Shown: positions 57,033 through 64,000 of the stretch, piece after piece
How positions within the stretch are numbered: position 1 is the stretch's first letter
Layout of the letters: every line of letters begins with the position of its first letter
NCBI RefSeq assembly: GCF_036632915.2
Contig: NZ_CP155552.1
Coordinates: forward strand, 2,542,001 to 2,606,000
Length of the DNA stretch: 64,000 bases
Direction of reading: 5' to 3'
Source: Faecalibacterium taiwanense
GTDB taxonomy: Bacteria > Bacillota > Clostridia > Oscillospirales > Ruminococcaceae
Notes under the pieces: model-generated
Databases searched by the model: none
Told to the model about the DNA's origin: nothing
Seen by the model: the letters and a program-made list of their open reading frames with translations, nothing else
Program-made: the position numbers and the translations under genes

Positions 57033-57902
57033 TTACGGATTGAGCAGAAAATCAATGATGTTTCGATGAATGATTCCGTTTCGGCTTAAATTCGCCAAAT
57101 CACCACTGATAACATACTTAGGATAGTTGTCGTGCAGCCGCTCAAGATTACCGAACTCCCGTTCTTCATCGGCGGGAGTGATCAGGTAAGCAACCTGAAT
57201 ATAGAGCTTTTCATCTCCACGGTAGCAGATAAAATCAATTTCGGTGTCGTCCAGCTTGCCGACCTGAACTTCATAGCCACGGCTCCGCATTTCCAGATAT
57301 ACGATGTTCTCATACAGCTTGTTGCTGTCAAGCTGCAGTGTTTCACGGGCATCCTGTACGCGAAGCAGAACATTTTCGGTGTGGCGTGCAGTCCAGCTGC
57401 GCTTTGCGGTATTCAGCGCGAGGTTCAGTGTGTTCTGGCAGACTACACGGATCGGAGTCATGGCCACTTTCACACCAGAACTTCCGTCATGACTGTTGAA
57501 GATCACAAGATATGGTTCTACCTGATCTCCAGCGATAAGATATTTCCTCGGAAGTCTTGCCAGCATCCAAACCTTCTTGCCGCCCTGCAAAGAACCGGCA
57601 GTTTCGTAAGTAACACCTTCACCCAGCAGGTCATCGGTGAACTGGAATGCTTCCTCATTCTGGACAATGCGGTAGCGATCAGATACCACGCCCAGAACAG
57701 CATCATCGGTGCTGCGGACATTTGCGCGATAGCCGGGGATCATAGCACCCGTGCCGGAATAGATATTACGGCTTTCCACCTGCCAATCCAGACCGGCCAG
57801 TTCCAAGGCTTCACGGCTTGCAGGGGCATCCATAATGATACGGCCAAGGCCGTGCCAAGGGGTCTCACGGACAGAGAACATCGTTTCAACATTTGCGGGC
57901 AT
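57033..57902 (-). CDS. DUF932-DUF4143 chimeric protein
   Basis: The 289-residue frame is a fusion of unrelated parts. Residues 1 to about 190 are a DUF932 phage/plasmid protein lacking its end (FSVRETPWHGLG, VVSDRYRIVQNEEAF, FNSHDGSSGVKVAMTPIRVV). From about 195 on, LYENIVYLEMRSRGYEVQVG, DDTEIDFICYRGDEKLYIQV and NGIIHRNIIDFLLNP are the C-terminal part of DUF4143 ATP-binding proteins, a PD-(D/E)XK-like fold. The joint is near base 57326. The frame is clean, there is a normal start and a terminator, and nothing suggests an assembly gap by eye. A deletion between two genes is the simplest origin; whether the chimera functions is unknown. Confidence 0.8.
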   Translation of the reverse strand: MPANVETMFSVRETPWHGLGRIIMDAPASREALELAGLDWQVESRNIYSGTGAMIPGYRANVRSTDDAVLGVVSDRYRIVQNEEAFQFTDDLLGEGVTYETAGSLQGGKKVWMLARLPRKYLIAGDQVEPYLVIFNSHDGSSGVKVAMTPIRVVCQNTLNLALNTAKRSWTARHTENVLLRVQDARETLQLDSNKLYENIVYLEMRSRGYEVQVGKLDDTEIDFICYRGDEKLYIQVAYLITPADEEREFGNLERLHDNYPKYVISGDLANLSRNGIIHRNIIDFLLNP

Positions 57903-57931
57903 AGTAAAATCTCCTTTTCAGTGTACTGTGA

Positions 57932-58024
57932 TCAATTGTTGTTTTCCATTTCTTCAGCGATGCGGACGAGGACTTCCACCAGGACGGTGCCAACCTCTTT
58001 GACGATTTCGGACCAAAAGTTCAT
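57932..58024 (-). CDS. 30-residue acidic mini-protein
   Basis: The frame reads MNFWSEIVKEVGTVLVEVLV, then RIAEEMENNN and a stop. It is an amphipathic helix in sequence, with an AAAGAGAAAG stretch just ahead. It sits alone between the chimera and a terminator. Similar tiny helices are found near DUF932 genes on mobile elements, but I cannot assign a family. Confidence 0.45.
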   Translation of the reverse strand: MNFWSEIVKEVGTVLVEVLVRIAEEMENNN

Positions 58025-58120
58025 AATGCTTTCTCTTTTCTGCGCAGCTGCGCTTTAAAATACGATGGTAATAATGATAGTGATGGTGCGGAATAACAAA
58101 ATGCTCACCTCCAGACATAA

Positions 58121-58153
58121 AAAAGCCCCTGAGTCTTTCGACTCAGAGGCTTT
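58121..58153 (-). terminator. Terminator upstream of the mini-protein
   Basis: AAAGCC(T)CTGAGTC and GACTCAGGGGCTTT pair around GAAA, followed by a run of T on the minus strand. Confidence 0.8.
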
Positions 58154-58253
58154 GAATCATGATTATTATATCTGGGTGAAAAATGGGAATTTGAGAAAGT
58201 TATAGATTGAAATTTTACTACATACAGTAGAAAATAATGTGTTAGTCGAATAA

Positions 58254-58418
58254 TTAGATTTGGGTAAGATTATCATCGACAGTTGCAGCCGTTGCAACAC
58301 CATTGGTAGATACAGATGCCGTATCAGGTAATGCAGGGATTGCCGGAACCGGGAGCGTTCCCATTGCAGGAGTATCATGTGTCTGCTGCGGAACAAGTAC
58401 TTCTGGATAAGTAGGCAT
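58254..58418 (-). CDS. Small Pro/Thr-rich ORF of unknown function
   Basis: A 54-codon frame starts MPTYPEVLVPQQTHDTPAMG and is rich in Ala, Val, Thr and Pro. No good SD is visible. Immediately upstream is a phrase ending RDEGFWN and a stop, which suggests the start of an element gene that has been truncated. Could be a degraded part of a longer gene. Confidence 0.3.
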   Translation of the reverse strand: MPTYPEVLVPQQTHDTPAMGTLPVPAIPALPDTASVSTNGVATAATVDDNLTQI

Positions 58419-58490
58419 AGGTCTTGCCGTTTAGTTCCAGAAGCCCTCGTCCCGGCCAGCCACACACAGAAATATTACTCCTGATATGGT

Positions 58491-58531
58491 AAAGCCCACA
58501 GACCGGATTTTATATCCAGCTTGTGGGCTTT
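58491..58531 (-). terminator. Terminator of the 58554-58997 gene
   Basis: AAAGCCCACA and TGTGGGCTTT pair across a 21-base loop. Confidence 0.65.
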
Positions 58532-58553
58532 GCTTATTTTCAGCTATCCTGTT

Positions 58554-58997
58554 TTACGCAAACATTGCATCTAGCTCTTTATCGGTAAACATTTTAGACT
58601 GCTTCAGCAAACTTTTAACGCACTCTCGGAATGCTTCTTTGTTCACCGTTTTCAACGCAGTATCCTTGTACACCAGCGTGATAACACAATGTAGCTGCTG
58701 GATAAGGTCAACGGCAGAGAGCTGTGCATAGGTGTTCCCATCTACAAGCTGTATCCGAACATCCCGGAAACGCGACCAATCCTGTCCGTACTGGCAGATG
58801 TACTGCTGAATCGTATTCCGCATGACATCTATGTTGCCAGATTCCATTGCCATCCGCGCCTGCTTGCATTTTTTCTCAGCCGTGTCAGCAATCGCGTGTG
58901 TCAGCTTTGCGGCTTTGACAACGCACTTTTCAAATTGTTCTACCTTATCAGTGTATTGCGATTGAATTTTGATGTACTGTAGTTGGTTGTTGTCCAT
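58554..58997 (-). CDS. Helical hypothetical protein of the mobile block
   Basis: The 147-residue protein starts MDNNQLQYIKIQSQYTDKVE behind AGGAGG. It is predicted to be almost entirely helical (VKAAKLTHAIADTAEKKCKQ, FRECVKSLLKQSKMFTDKEL). No membrane segment or motif is seen and no family is recognised. Confidence 0.6.
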   Translation of the reverse strand: MDNNQLQYIKIQSQYTDKVEQFEKCVVKAAKLTHAIADTAEKKCKQARMAMESGNIDVMRNTIQQYICQYGQDWSRFRDVRIQLVDGNTYAQLSAVDLIQQLHCVITLVYKDTALKTVNKEAFRECVKSLLKQSKMFTDKELDAMFA

Positions 58998-59120
58998 AGC
59001 ACAACCCTCCTTTCTGGTTGGTATTATTATACCACAATTTTCCAATGTTATCTACATGGATTTTCCGGCAATTTCTCAAATAATTCGACGTAATATCACT
59101 TTATATTTGATTTCTGTTAT

Positions 59121-59161
59121 AAAAAATGGAGCGCACAGTTGTAAACTGTACGCCCCATTTT
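59121..59161 (-). terminator. Terminator of the 59169-59429 gene
   Basis: AAAATGGGGCGTACAGTT pairs with AACTGTGCGCTCCATTTT, with some bulges, and is followed by T on the minus strand. Confidence 0.75.
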
Positions 59162-59168
59162 AGGTTAT

Positions 59169-59429
59169 TTAGCGATTCTTGTCAGACTGCGAGAGAACGC
59201 TGCCCACAAGAGTTTTGGTCGTGCTGCTGTATTTCGGGCTATTCGAAGCTGCCGATGCAACGCCTTCCATTTTCTTTCCCGTCTGATGACCGCTCTTTGC
59301 CTGCGAAAGTGCACTTTTCACCGCAAGCTCTTTCCGCTGCCGGTAGTCCTTGCACTTCACCCACGACTTAAACTCCTGCCGGGTGCTTTCCCCGGCAGCA
59401 ATCATTTTGCGGAGTGCTTGTTCGGTCAT
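59169..59429 (-). CDS. Short basic protein, possibly a truncated AlbA_2-type gene
   Basis: The 86-residue protein starts MTEQALRKMIAAGESTRQEF (SD AAAGGAG). The phrase GESTRQEFK resembles the beginning of AlbA_2 DNA-binding domains (GExxxxEFK), but what follows is a Ser/Lys-rich tail. It may be the head of a lost gene joined to other sequence, or a small basic protein in its own right. Confidence 0.45.
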   Translation of the reverse strand: MTEQALRKMIAAGESTRQEFKSWVKCKDYRQRKELAVKSALSQAKSGHQTGKKMEGVASAASNSPKYSSTTKTLVGSVLSQSDKNR

Positions 59430-59474
59430 GGTGGGGCTCCTTTCTTAAAAGAGCCATTCACTCTTTTTAATTTT

Positions 59475-60593
59475 TTAGGCAGTAGTGATATTCTTTGTTA
59501 TTACTCCAATATTTATCAGATTTTCAATACAGTCAACCATTTGCTTTGCGGTTGTATTTTCGGGAGAGAAGCCAACACTAAGAACATATTGCGGATTTTT
59601 TCCATCAAAACTCTTATCGTATATAGTGAATGCAACATCTGTATTGCAAAAATGATAGGTTCCCATATGTTCGCTGTCCGGGAGCAATAAATCTGGATTT
59701 TTATATGCGATTGCGGACAAAGTTTCTTTTGAGGTAACATAGCCATATGGCGCATTTGGCAAGAAGCGAAGATACGAACAATTTTTAATTCCAGAAGCAA
59801 TGATTAGCGATTTAAACAGTTCAAAAGAATCTTCAAAAGAAAACATCGACATATTGATTTTCAAATCATCTGAGCCATCTGTTCTTGGTTTTGAACTAGC
59901 AGGAATCTGAATAATTCTCAGTCCATTTACAAGAACGCTATAAATGGTATGGTTAAACCTTCTATCAATGGAAATTTTATAATCATTCTCCTTCAAATAG
60001 TCCTGCATCGCATCGAATGCAGTTTGTATTTCTGCACGGCCTCCATAATTTTCAGGATGATTTTTGTTTGCAGAAACGATATAATCCGCAGAAGTGAATA
60101 TATCATTAAACTGTGGTATTGGCTCTTTCTTTTCGATAGTAGTGTCTAAAATTTGAAAGTCCTTTTCGTTAAACATAGTCTCGAAATTCAAATCAAAATT
60201 TTTATTTATTACTGTCACAAAGTTATTTAGACTTTCACCAGAAGTAATATTAAATCCTTGTAAGAGACTAAGTGGCGGCTTAATAGAGCCGATATCCACA
60301 CCAACACCAACCGGAATCACATCAATACCTTTTGAATATGCAAATCCAGCTTCAAAATAAATCCATCCTGATTCAATAGAAGTCGGTGTGACAAACACAA
60401 ACATGATTTTCGCGTTGTTTAATCCTTCCTCTATTTTATGAACCCAGTTGTTACCAAATGGAATACTTTGGCCATCACTAGACATGAAAATTTGAATAAC
60501 ACCACTGGTAATTTTCATGAGTTTCTCTTTAATGGGAAGAATTGCATCTCTGTCCTTTGAAGAATGGCTAAAAAAGATTGTAGGCTTTTCCAT
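59475..60593 (-). CDS. TIR-domain protein, likely defence effector
   Basis: The 372-residue protein begins with a TIR domain at residues 1 to about 140: IFFSHSSKDRDAILPIKEKL, then FMSSDGQSIPFGNNWVHKIE and the catalytic-type glutamate in WIYFEAGFAYSKG. TIR domains of bacterial defence cleave NAD+ after activation. The remaining 230 residues (NIFTSADYIVSANKNHPEN, FEDSFELFKSLIIASG) match nothing I know and would be the sensor or scaffold. The start is at 60593 (SD GAGGTG); an upstream GTG is also possible. It starts 11 bases after the stop of the methylase remnant, so it was probably part of a restriction-modification operon. AT-rich, hence acquired. Confidence 0.85.
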   Translation of the reverse strand: MEKPTIFFSHSSKDRDAILPIKEKLMKITSGVIQIFMSSDGQSIPFGNNWVHKIEEGLNNAKIMFVFVTPTSIESGWIYFEAGFAYSKGIDVIPVGVGVDIGSIKPPLSLLQGFNITSGESLNNFVTVINKNFDLNFETMFNEKDFQILDTTIEKKEPIPQFNDIFTSADYIVSANKNHPENYGGRAEIQTAFDAMQDYLKENDYKISIDRRFNHTIYSVLVNGLRIIQIPASSKPRTDGSDDLKINMSMFSFEDSFELFKSLIIASGIKNCSYLRFLPNAPYGYVTSKETLSAIAYKNPDLLLPDSEHMGTYHFCNTDVAFTIYDKSFDGKNPQYVLSVGFSPENTTAKQMVDCIENLINIGVITKNITTA

Positions 60594-60603
60594 AATTTTC
60601 ACC

Positions 60604-61992
60604 TCACTCCATCACTCTAATCGTACTCTCAATAAACGCAATCTCATCTTCCGTCAGCTCATACTTCTTGTACAACTTTTCGTCCGTCCATTCTTCCGCA
60701 AAGTTCTGTACAGGAACAAACATAAAGCACCCGCGTGTTATCATAATAGAAGATGTCGCCTGCATAATAAGGAATCGTGCAAACCTTGTCTTGAGATAGG
60801 AATACAAGCCAGCGGCTTCCGCTTCTGTATCATAACTGTTCACAACGATATATGTTTCGCTACATACCTCTTTGGGACCCAACATCTCAAGAATCGACAA
60901 AATTCGAGATTGACCATTCTTGTCTGCCTTTCCACCATGCTCATACAAAACTCTGGAAACAATTACCTTCCACTTATCAATGAGCTCTGTTCCGCCGGTA
61001 ACTTTATCGCTAGAAATCGGTCCTTTTCCACCATTCCAACGCAAAGTGAGGTCACCATTTTCGTCAGGGCGGGCAAATGTCCGCAGGCCAAACGTTTTTT
61101 GACTGCTGACAAATGTATCAAGCGTTTGCTCTTTTCTTCTTGCAACCTTATCAATAATTGAAATTGCCGCATTAGAACGAACCAAAATTGGGAACTCGTT
61201 TAGATAGCGCTTTACGCTGTGTGCAATTTGACTTTCGGCATTTGTCACCGTACAAGGACCATCATAGTCTTTATCCCACAGAAAGTAACAAATACCGCCC
61301 GAAATATCAACGCCTGGGAAGCAATAATCCGAACTCGCATAATCATAAAGCACACGCATTCTGGTGTCATTCATAATATTTGCGCGAAAATCATCCAATC
61401 CTCGACCACCAGAATACCAACGAGAAGGCATAATCATAGAAGCATAATGCGGCTCAATAGTTGTCGCAAGTTCTACAAACCTCTGGTACACTGGCATTGC
61501 ACTAGCGTTGTTGCCACCGTCCGCAATTTGATAAGGCGGGTTTCCTACGATTGCATCAAAAGTCATTGGTTCTCCGTTCTTTCTCCAGGTTTCTGGCTTT
61601 TCCAGCTTCTTTGTCAGCCGTTGCTTTCCACGACATCTCCTTCTGGATGTTGAAAACATCCTTCCTGCCAAACCACTGCTCATCCACCAGATTGTTCTGT
61701 GCGTTGCAGATCCAACTGGGGGTAAACACCTCTGCTTTGTCACGGGTGCGGTTGGTCTGGTGCTCCAGTGCTTTTTCCACTCTGGGCTGGATCAGACTGT
61801 CCTGTTCGCCTGTAACCAGTTCCGGCAGGATTTCTTTTTGAAGCTGTATGGTTCGCCCAGTTCAGCGTAATCATCGGTTGCCCAGATGATGTTTTTCTTG
61901 GTGGTCTTGTCCTGAAGCAAAATCTCAAGGAGAGTGCGTTCATGGTCCAAAAGTTCCTGCTTCAACAGGTCAATTCCTGCAATGCTGAACAT
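60604..61992 (-). pseudogene. Degraded restriction-modification DNA methyltransferase
   Basis: Three pieces on the minus strand belong to one gene. The N-terminus (MFSIAGIDLLKQELLDHERT, SD GGGAGG, start 61992) loses its frame at an A5 run (61833-61837); six A would continue FKKEILPELVTGEQDSLIQP. The middle piece reads FTPSWICNAQNNLVDEQWFG. The long C-terminal frame carries motif IV as IVGNPPYQIADGG and the usual PSRWYSGGRGLDDF and CFPGVDISGGICYF. Between WFGRKDVFNI and the motif IV region roughly 300 residues of the usual family sequence are missing, including the SAM-binding motif. So this Eco57I/TaqI-like methylase should be inactive even if the run is repaired. Confidence 0.8.
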
Positions 61993-62286
61993 CCGCCGCC
62001 CTCCCTTCAATTTGTTGATGGTACTATAATAACACACCTTTCGGGGTTTGTGAATGTTTTACAAGAAAGCCGTCCATCCATGCCTGCTTTTTGCCGTTCC
62101 CTCTTGAAACCAAAATCGCATTCTGTTCAGCGATGCAATCGCGCAGCCTGCATCGGTACGGTGCAGTTCAAGGGTTTGGGTGTTCCCAACAAGTATTTTG
62201 CAAAGCAAAATAAGCAGATGTATATACGTCTGCATTGCTTGCTACAACAATGCGTCCTTTCAGTCCGTATTCAGCCAATTTTAGCT
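61993..62286. other. Gene-free stretch at the end of the mobile block
   Basis: I find no supportable gene on either strand. The one structure is an imperfect palindrome GCAGATGTATATACGTCTGC at 62214-62233. This is where the right end of the integrated block may lie, but I could not match an att repeat with the integrase side. Confidence 0.4.
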
Positions 62287-62451
62287 CTAGTTAAACATGA
62301 GAGCTATCAGGAAGAAAATCATAGCAATACCAACGAGCCAAGGGATGATTTTCTCTTGATGGAACTCCCTGAATCCAAAAGATCTTATAAGCAGAACACC
62401 CAATAGACCGATGATGCACCATGCAGTAACGGTAAGACAGATATCGTACAT
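62287..62451 (-). CDS. 54-residue two-helix membrane protein
   Basis: The frame reads MYDICLTVTAWCIIGLLGVL, then LIRSFGFREFHQEKIIPWLV and GIAMIFFLIALMFN. It has two membrane helices joined by a polar hinge. AAGGAA precedes the ATG. The composition and clean stop make it a credible gene although it is short. No family recognised. Confidence 0.5.
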   Translation of the reverse strand: MYDICLTVTAWCIIGLLGVLLIRSFGFREFHQEKIIPWLVGIAMIFFLIALMFN

Positions 62452-62669
62452 TGTTCCTTATGCATTCATGAGTGTGGTGCTAAAGATTTATGGCAGTGGC
62501 ACATTGCTTTTATACAAATAAAAGTGTACAATAATAACAACTTTGCAAGCAATCCCCTTCAAGGAATCAACTGGAACATGGGTGGAGACTGTACCTGTTA
62601 AGCGGAATTGTTTGAATGAATTCAATTCAACATAAAAGACAGTTGCTCATTTGTGAGTAGGAGGAATAT

Positions 62670-63770
62670 ATGATGTTTGATTGTGGTTTACAGAATATTT
62701 TCCGGCTGAAAAACGGACAGTCCCGTTCCATCAACTGGGAAAACCGGAACGGAGAAAAAGGAAAAGGCGGCATGGCATCCAGCGATCTTGGTCCGTCCAG
62801 AAAAGGTTCCCCGTGTATCCCGAAAATAGAAGCAGGAGAGACCGTAACACTTGGTGAGATCCAGGGAGAAGGCATGATTCAGCACATCTGGATCACCGTT
62901 ACAGACCGTACCAGTGAACGTAACCGTTATGTTCTGCGGGATCTTGTTCTGCGCATGTACTGGGACGATGAAGAATTTCCATCCGTTGAATGCCCGCTTG
63001 GCGATTTCTTCTGCTGCGGCTTCGGTGTTTCCTACCAGGTAAACTCAGTCCCGATTGCTGTCAATCCGACCCGTGGTTTCAACAGCTATTTCCCGATGCC
63101 GTTCCGTAAAAACGCCCGTATTACCATTGAAAATCAGTGTGATGAGCCGATTCCGGCCTTCTTTTATCAGATCGACTATTGCCTGACAACGGTTCCGGAG
63201 GATGCTGCCTATTTCCATGCCCAGTGGCGTCGTCAGCGCATAACGGAAAAGGCAAAAGACTACGTTGTCCTCGACAACATCAAAGGGAAAGGCCAGTACG
63301 TTGGAACTTATCTTGCGCTTACCAGCCTCGAACGCTACTGGTACGGAGAGGGTGAGATGAAATTCTACATCGATGGAGACAAGGATTATCCAACCATTTG
63401 CGGAACGGGAACAGAAGATTACTTCGGCGGTGCCTGGAGCTTTGCAACACAGCAAAATGGCCAAACCGTTGAAAATCAGTACTGTACTCCGTATCTTGGC
63501 TATCCTTACTACTCTAGCCACGATACCTTCCTTCATAATGATTACCACAATGATGATCAGATGCCACAACGCAGCTTCTACCGCTGGCACCTTCTTGATC
63601 CTATCCTTTTTGAGAAGGACCTTAAGGTAACTCTGCAGCAGATTGGTGTCAGCCACGGAGGTCTTTTTGAACGTCAGGATGATGTCGCTACCACAGCTTA
63701 CTGGTACCAGACGCATCCTCATGTACCATTCGCGCCACTCATGTCCAGAAAAGAGCGCTGGCCAAGATGA
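62670..63770 (+). CDS. GH172 (DUF2961) glycoside hydrolase
   Basis: The 366-residue protein is of the DUF2961 family, now GH172, whose members include difructose dianhydride hydrolases and D-arabinofuranosidases. Typical stretches are SSDLGPSRKGSPCIPKIEAG, GMIQHIWITVTD, CGTGTEDYFGGAWSFA and RSFYRWHLLDPILFEKDLKV. The glutamate in GTEDYFGGAW fits the known active-site region. No signal peptide, so cytoplasmic. SD AGGAGG just before the ATG. No transporter or regulator is next to it within the window. Confidence 0.9.
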   Translation: MMFDCGLQNIFRLKNGQSRSINWENRNGEKGKGGMASSDLGPSRKGSPCIPKIEAGETVTLGEIQGEGMIQHIWITVTDRTSERNRYVLRDLVLRMYWDDEEFPSVECPLGDFFCCGFGVSYQVNSVPIAVNPTRGFNSYFPMPFRKNARITIENQCDEPIPAFFYQIDYCLTTVPEDAAYFHAQWRRQRITEKAKDYVVLDNIKGKGQYVGTYLALTSLERYWYGEGEMKFYIDGDKDYPTICGTGTEDYFGGAWSFATQQNGQTVENQYCTPYLGYPYYSSHDTFLHNDYHNDDQMPQRSFYRWHLLDPILFEKDLKVTLQQIGVSHGGLFERQDDVATTAYWYQTHPHVPFAPLMSRKERWPR

Positions 63771-63794
63771 TTTTTGACGCTTTTCCTATTTTAT

Positions 63795-63944
63795 ATGTTT
63801 CATGACTTTGCATACTCTGTGCATGATTTCAAATTCTGTTCTTGCGGATTGTGTGCAGTCGATGGCGGGCATGAGTGTCTCCGTAGATGCGGAAATCCAG
63901 AAGACTGGGAAGAATTATCTGAAGCGCAAAGCGTAGATGATTGA
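63795..63944 (+). pseudogene. Truncated DUF7695-like zinc-ribbon protein
   Basis: A 49-codon frame (MFHDFAYSVHDFKFCSCGLC, then AVDGGHECLRRCGNPEDWEE) matches the end of small phage or plasmid proteins of the CxCGxxAVDGGxxYLRR type. Those proteins normally have another CxxCG pair about 20 residues earlier, which is absent here. I take it as a 3' remnant. After it a hairpin GCTGAAC/GTTCAGC (63953-63984) ends the window. Confidence 0.5.
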
Positions 63945-64000
63945 AAATTAAGCTGAACACGATTTTCAAAGTCGAAGTTCAGCGGCAAGCAAAAAGCTCT

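Noticed and set aside
58166..58465. 99-codon minus-strand frame
   Set aside because: Composition is random-like and it overlaps a smaller frame (58254-58418) that looks slightly better; neither has a good SD.
49571..62286. Direct attL/attR repeats of the integrase-borne block
   Set aside because: I compared both ends by eye and found no convincing repeat; the boundary is left open.

Overview
The window looks like a chromosome segment of Faecalibacterium or a close Ruminococcaceae relative. This is judged from gene content and style (T-box leader, Rex, UgpC/MsmK-type ATPase, pectin-use genes, serine and Thr-rich lipoproteins, a terminal SLH-like domain on the surface protein) and from a GC-rich core; no database search was possible. 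Bases 1 to about 43.7 kb are ordinary core chromosome. From about 44 kb to the end the base composition drops in places and the content becomes mobile-element-like.

Core layout. 0-3.4 kb: two tandem paralogous surface proteins (the first cut by the window edge) that share a duplicated terminator-promoter-leader-signal-peptide block with a run of 9 or 10 C in the leader. 3.4-4.8 kb: a BASS-family transporter under a T-box whose specifier reads as AUC (Ile). 5.3-8.4 kb: a secreted FMN/FAD reductase lipoprotein divergent from a LysR regulator. 8.9 kb: tRNA-Val(CAC). 9.1-12.6 kb: a small FeoB-associated protein, two overlapping phage-type regulators divergent from an S24 repressor, trmO and a second LysR. 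12.7-18 kb: an orphan multi-sugar ABC ATPase, AraC regulator, MATE exporter, PfkB kinase and PAP2 phosphatase. 18.2-21.8 kb: a candidate sRNA, then metH with its reactivation protein. 22-29 kb: MBL-fold lipoprotein, YgiQ, FtsK, ClpP-like protease. 29.2-30.7 kb: rex and tdk. 31.3-38.5 kb: a sugar ABC importer without its own ATPase, AraC regulator, GH28 and GH105 enzymes, which together form a pectin-oligosaccharide locus; the orphan ATPase at 12.7 kb is the obvious candidate to energise the importer. 38.8-43.7 kb: an MMPL exporter and a heptad-repeat partner, controlled by a TetR protein with visible operators. 43.8 kb: tRNA-Val(GAC).

Accessory layout. 44-49.6 kb: a large serine recombinase, a HipA-like kinase and a DUF3990/HTH pair with a palindromic autoregulated promoter. 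49.6-62 kb: a single leftward block ending in a tyrosine integrase with an N-terminal zinc ribbon. It carries an excisionase-like protein, a HerA/VirB4-type ATPase with an unrecognised partner, LPD28, DUF3846, a DUF1703-type AAA protein, a DUF1071 annealing protein, a DUF932-DUF4143 chimera, a TIR-domain protein and a degraded restriction-modification methylase. 62.3-64 kb: a tiny membrane protein, a GH172 enzyme and a truncated DUF7695-like fragment.

A caution applies throughout. At least six genes are interrupted by one-base length differences in homopolymer runs (MATE, PfkB, the MMPL partner, the AAA protein, the methylase N-terminus, a small ORF). The consistency of this pattern points to sequencing error as strongly as to real decay. 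The best candidates for new biology are the ATPase plus unknown-partner module, the DUF932-DUF4143 chimera, the sRNA with anti-Shine-Dalgarno loops, and the poly-C leader of the duplicated surface genes.
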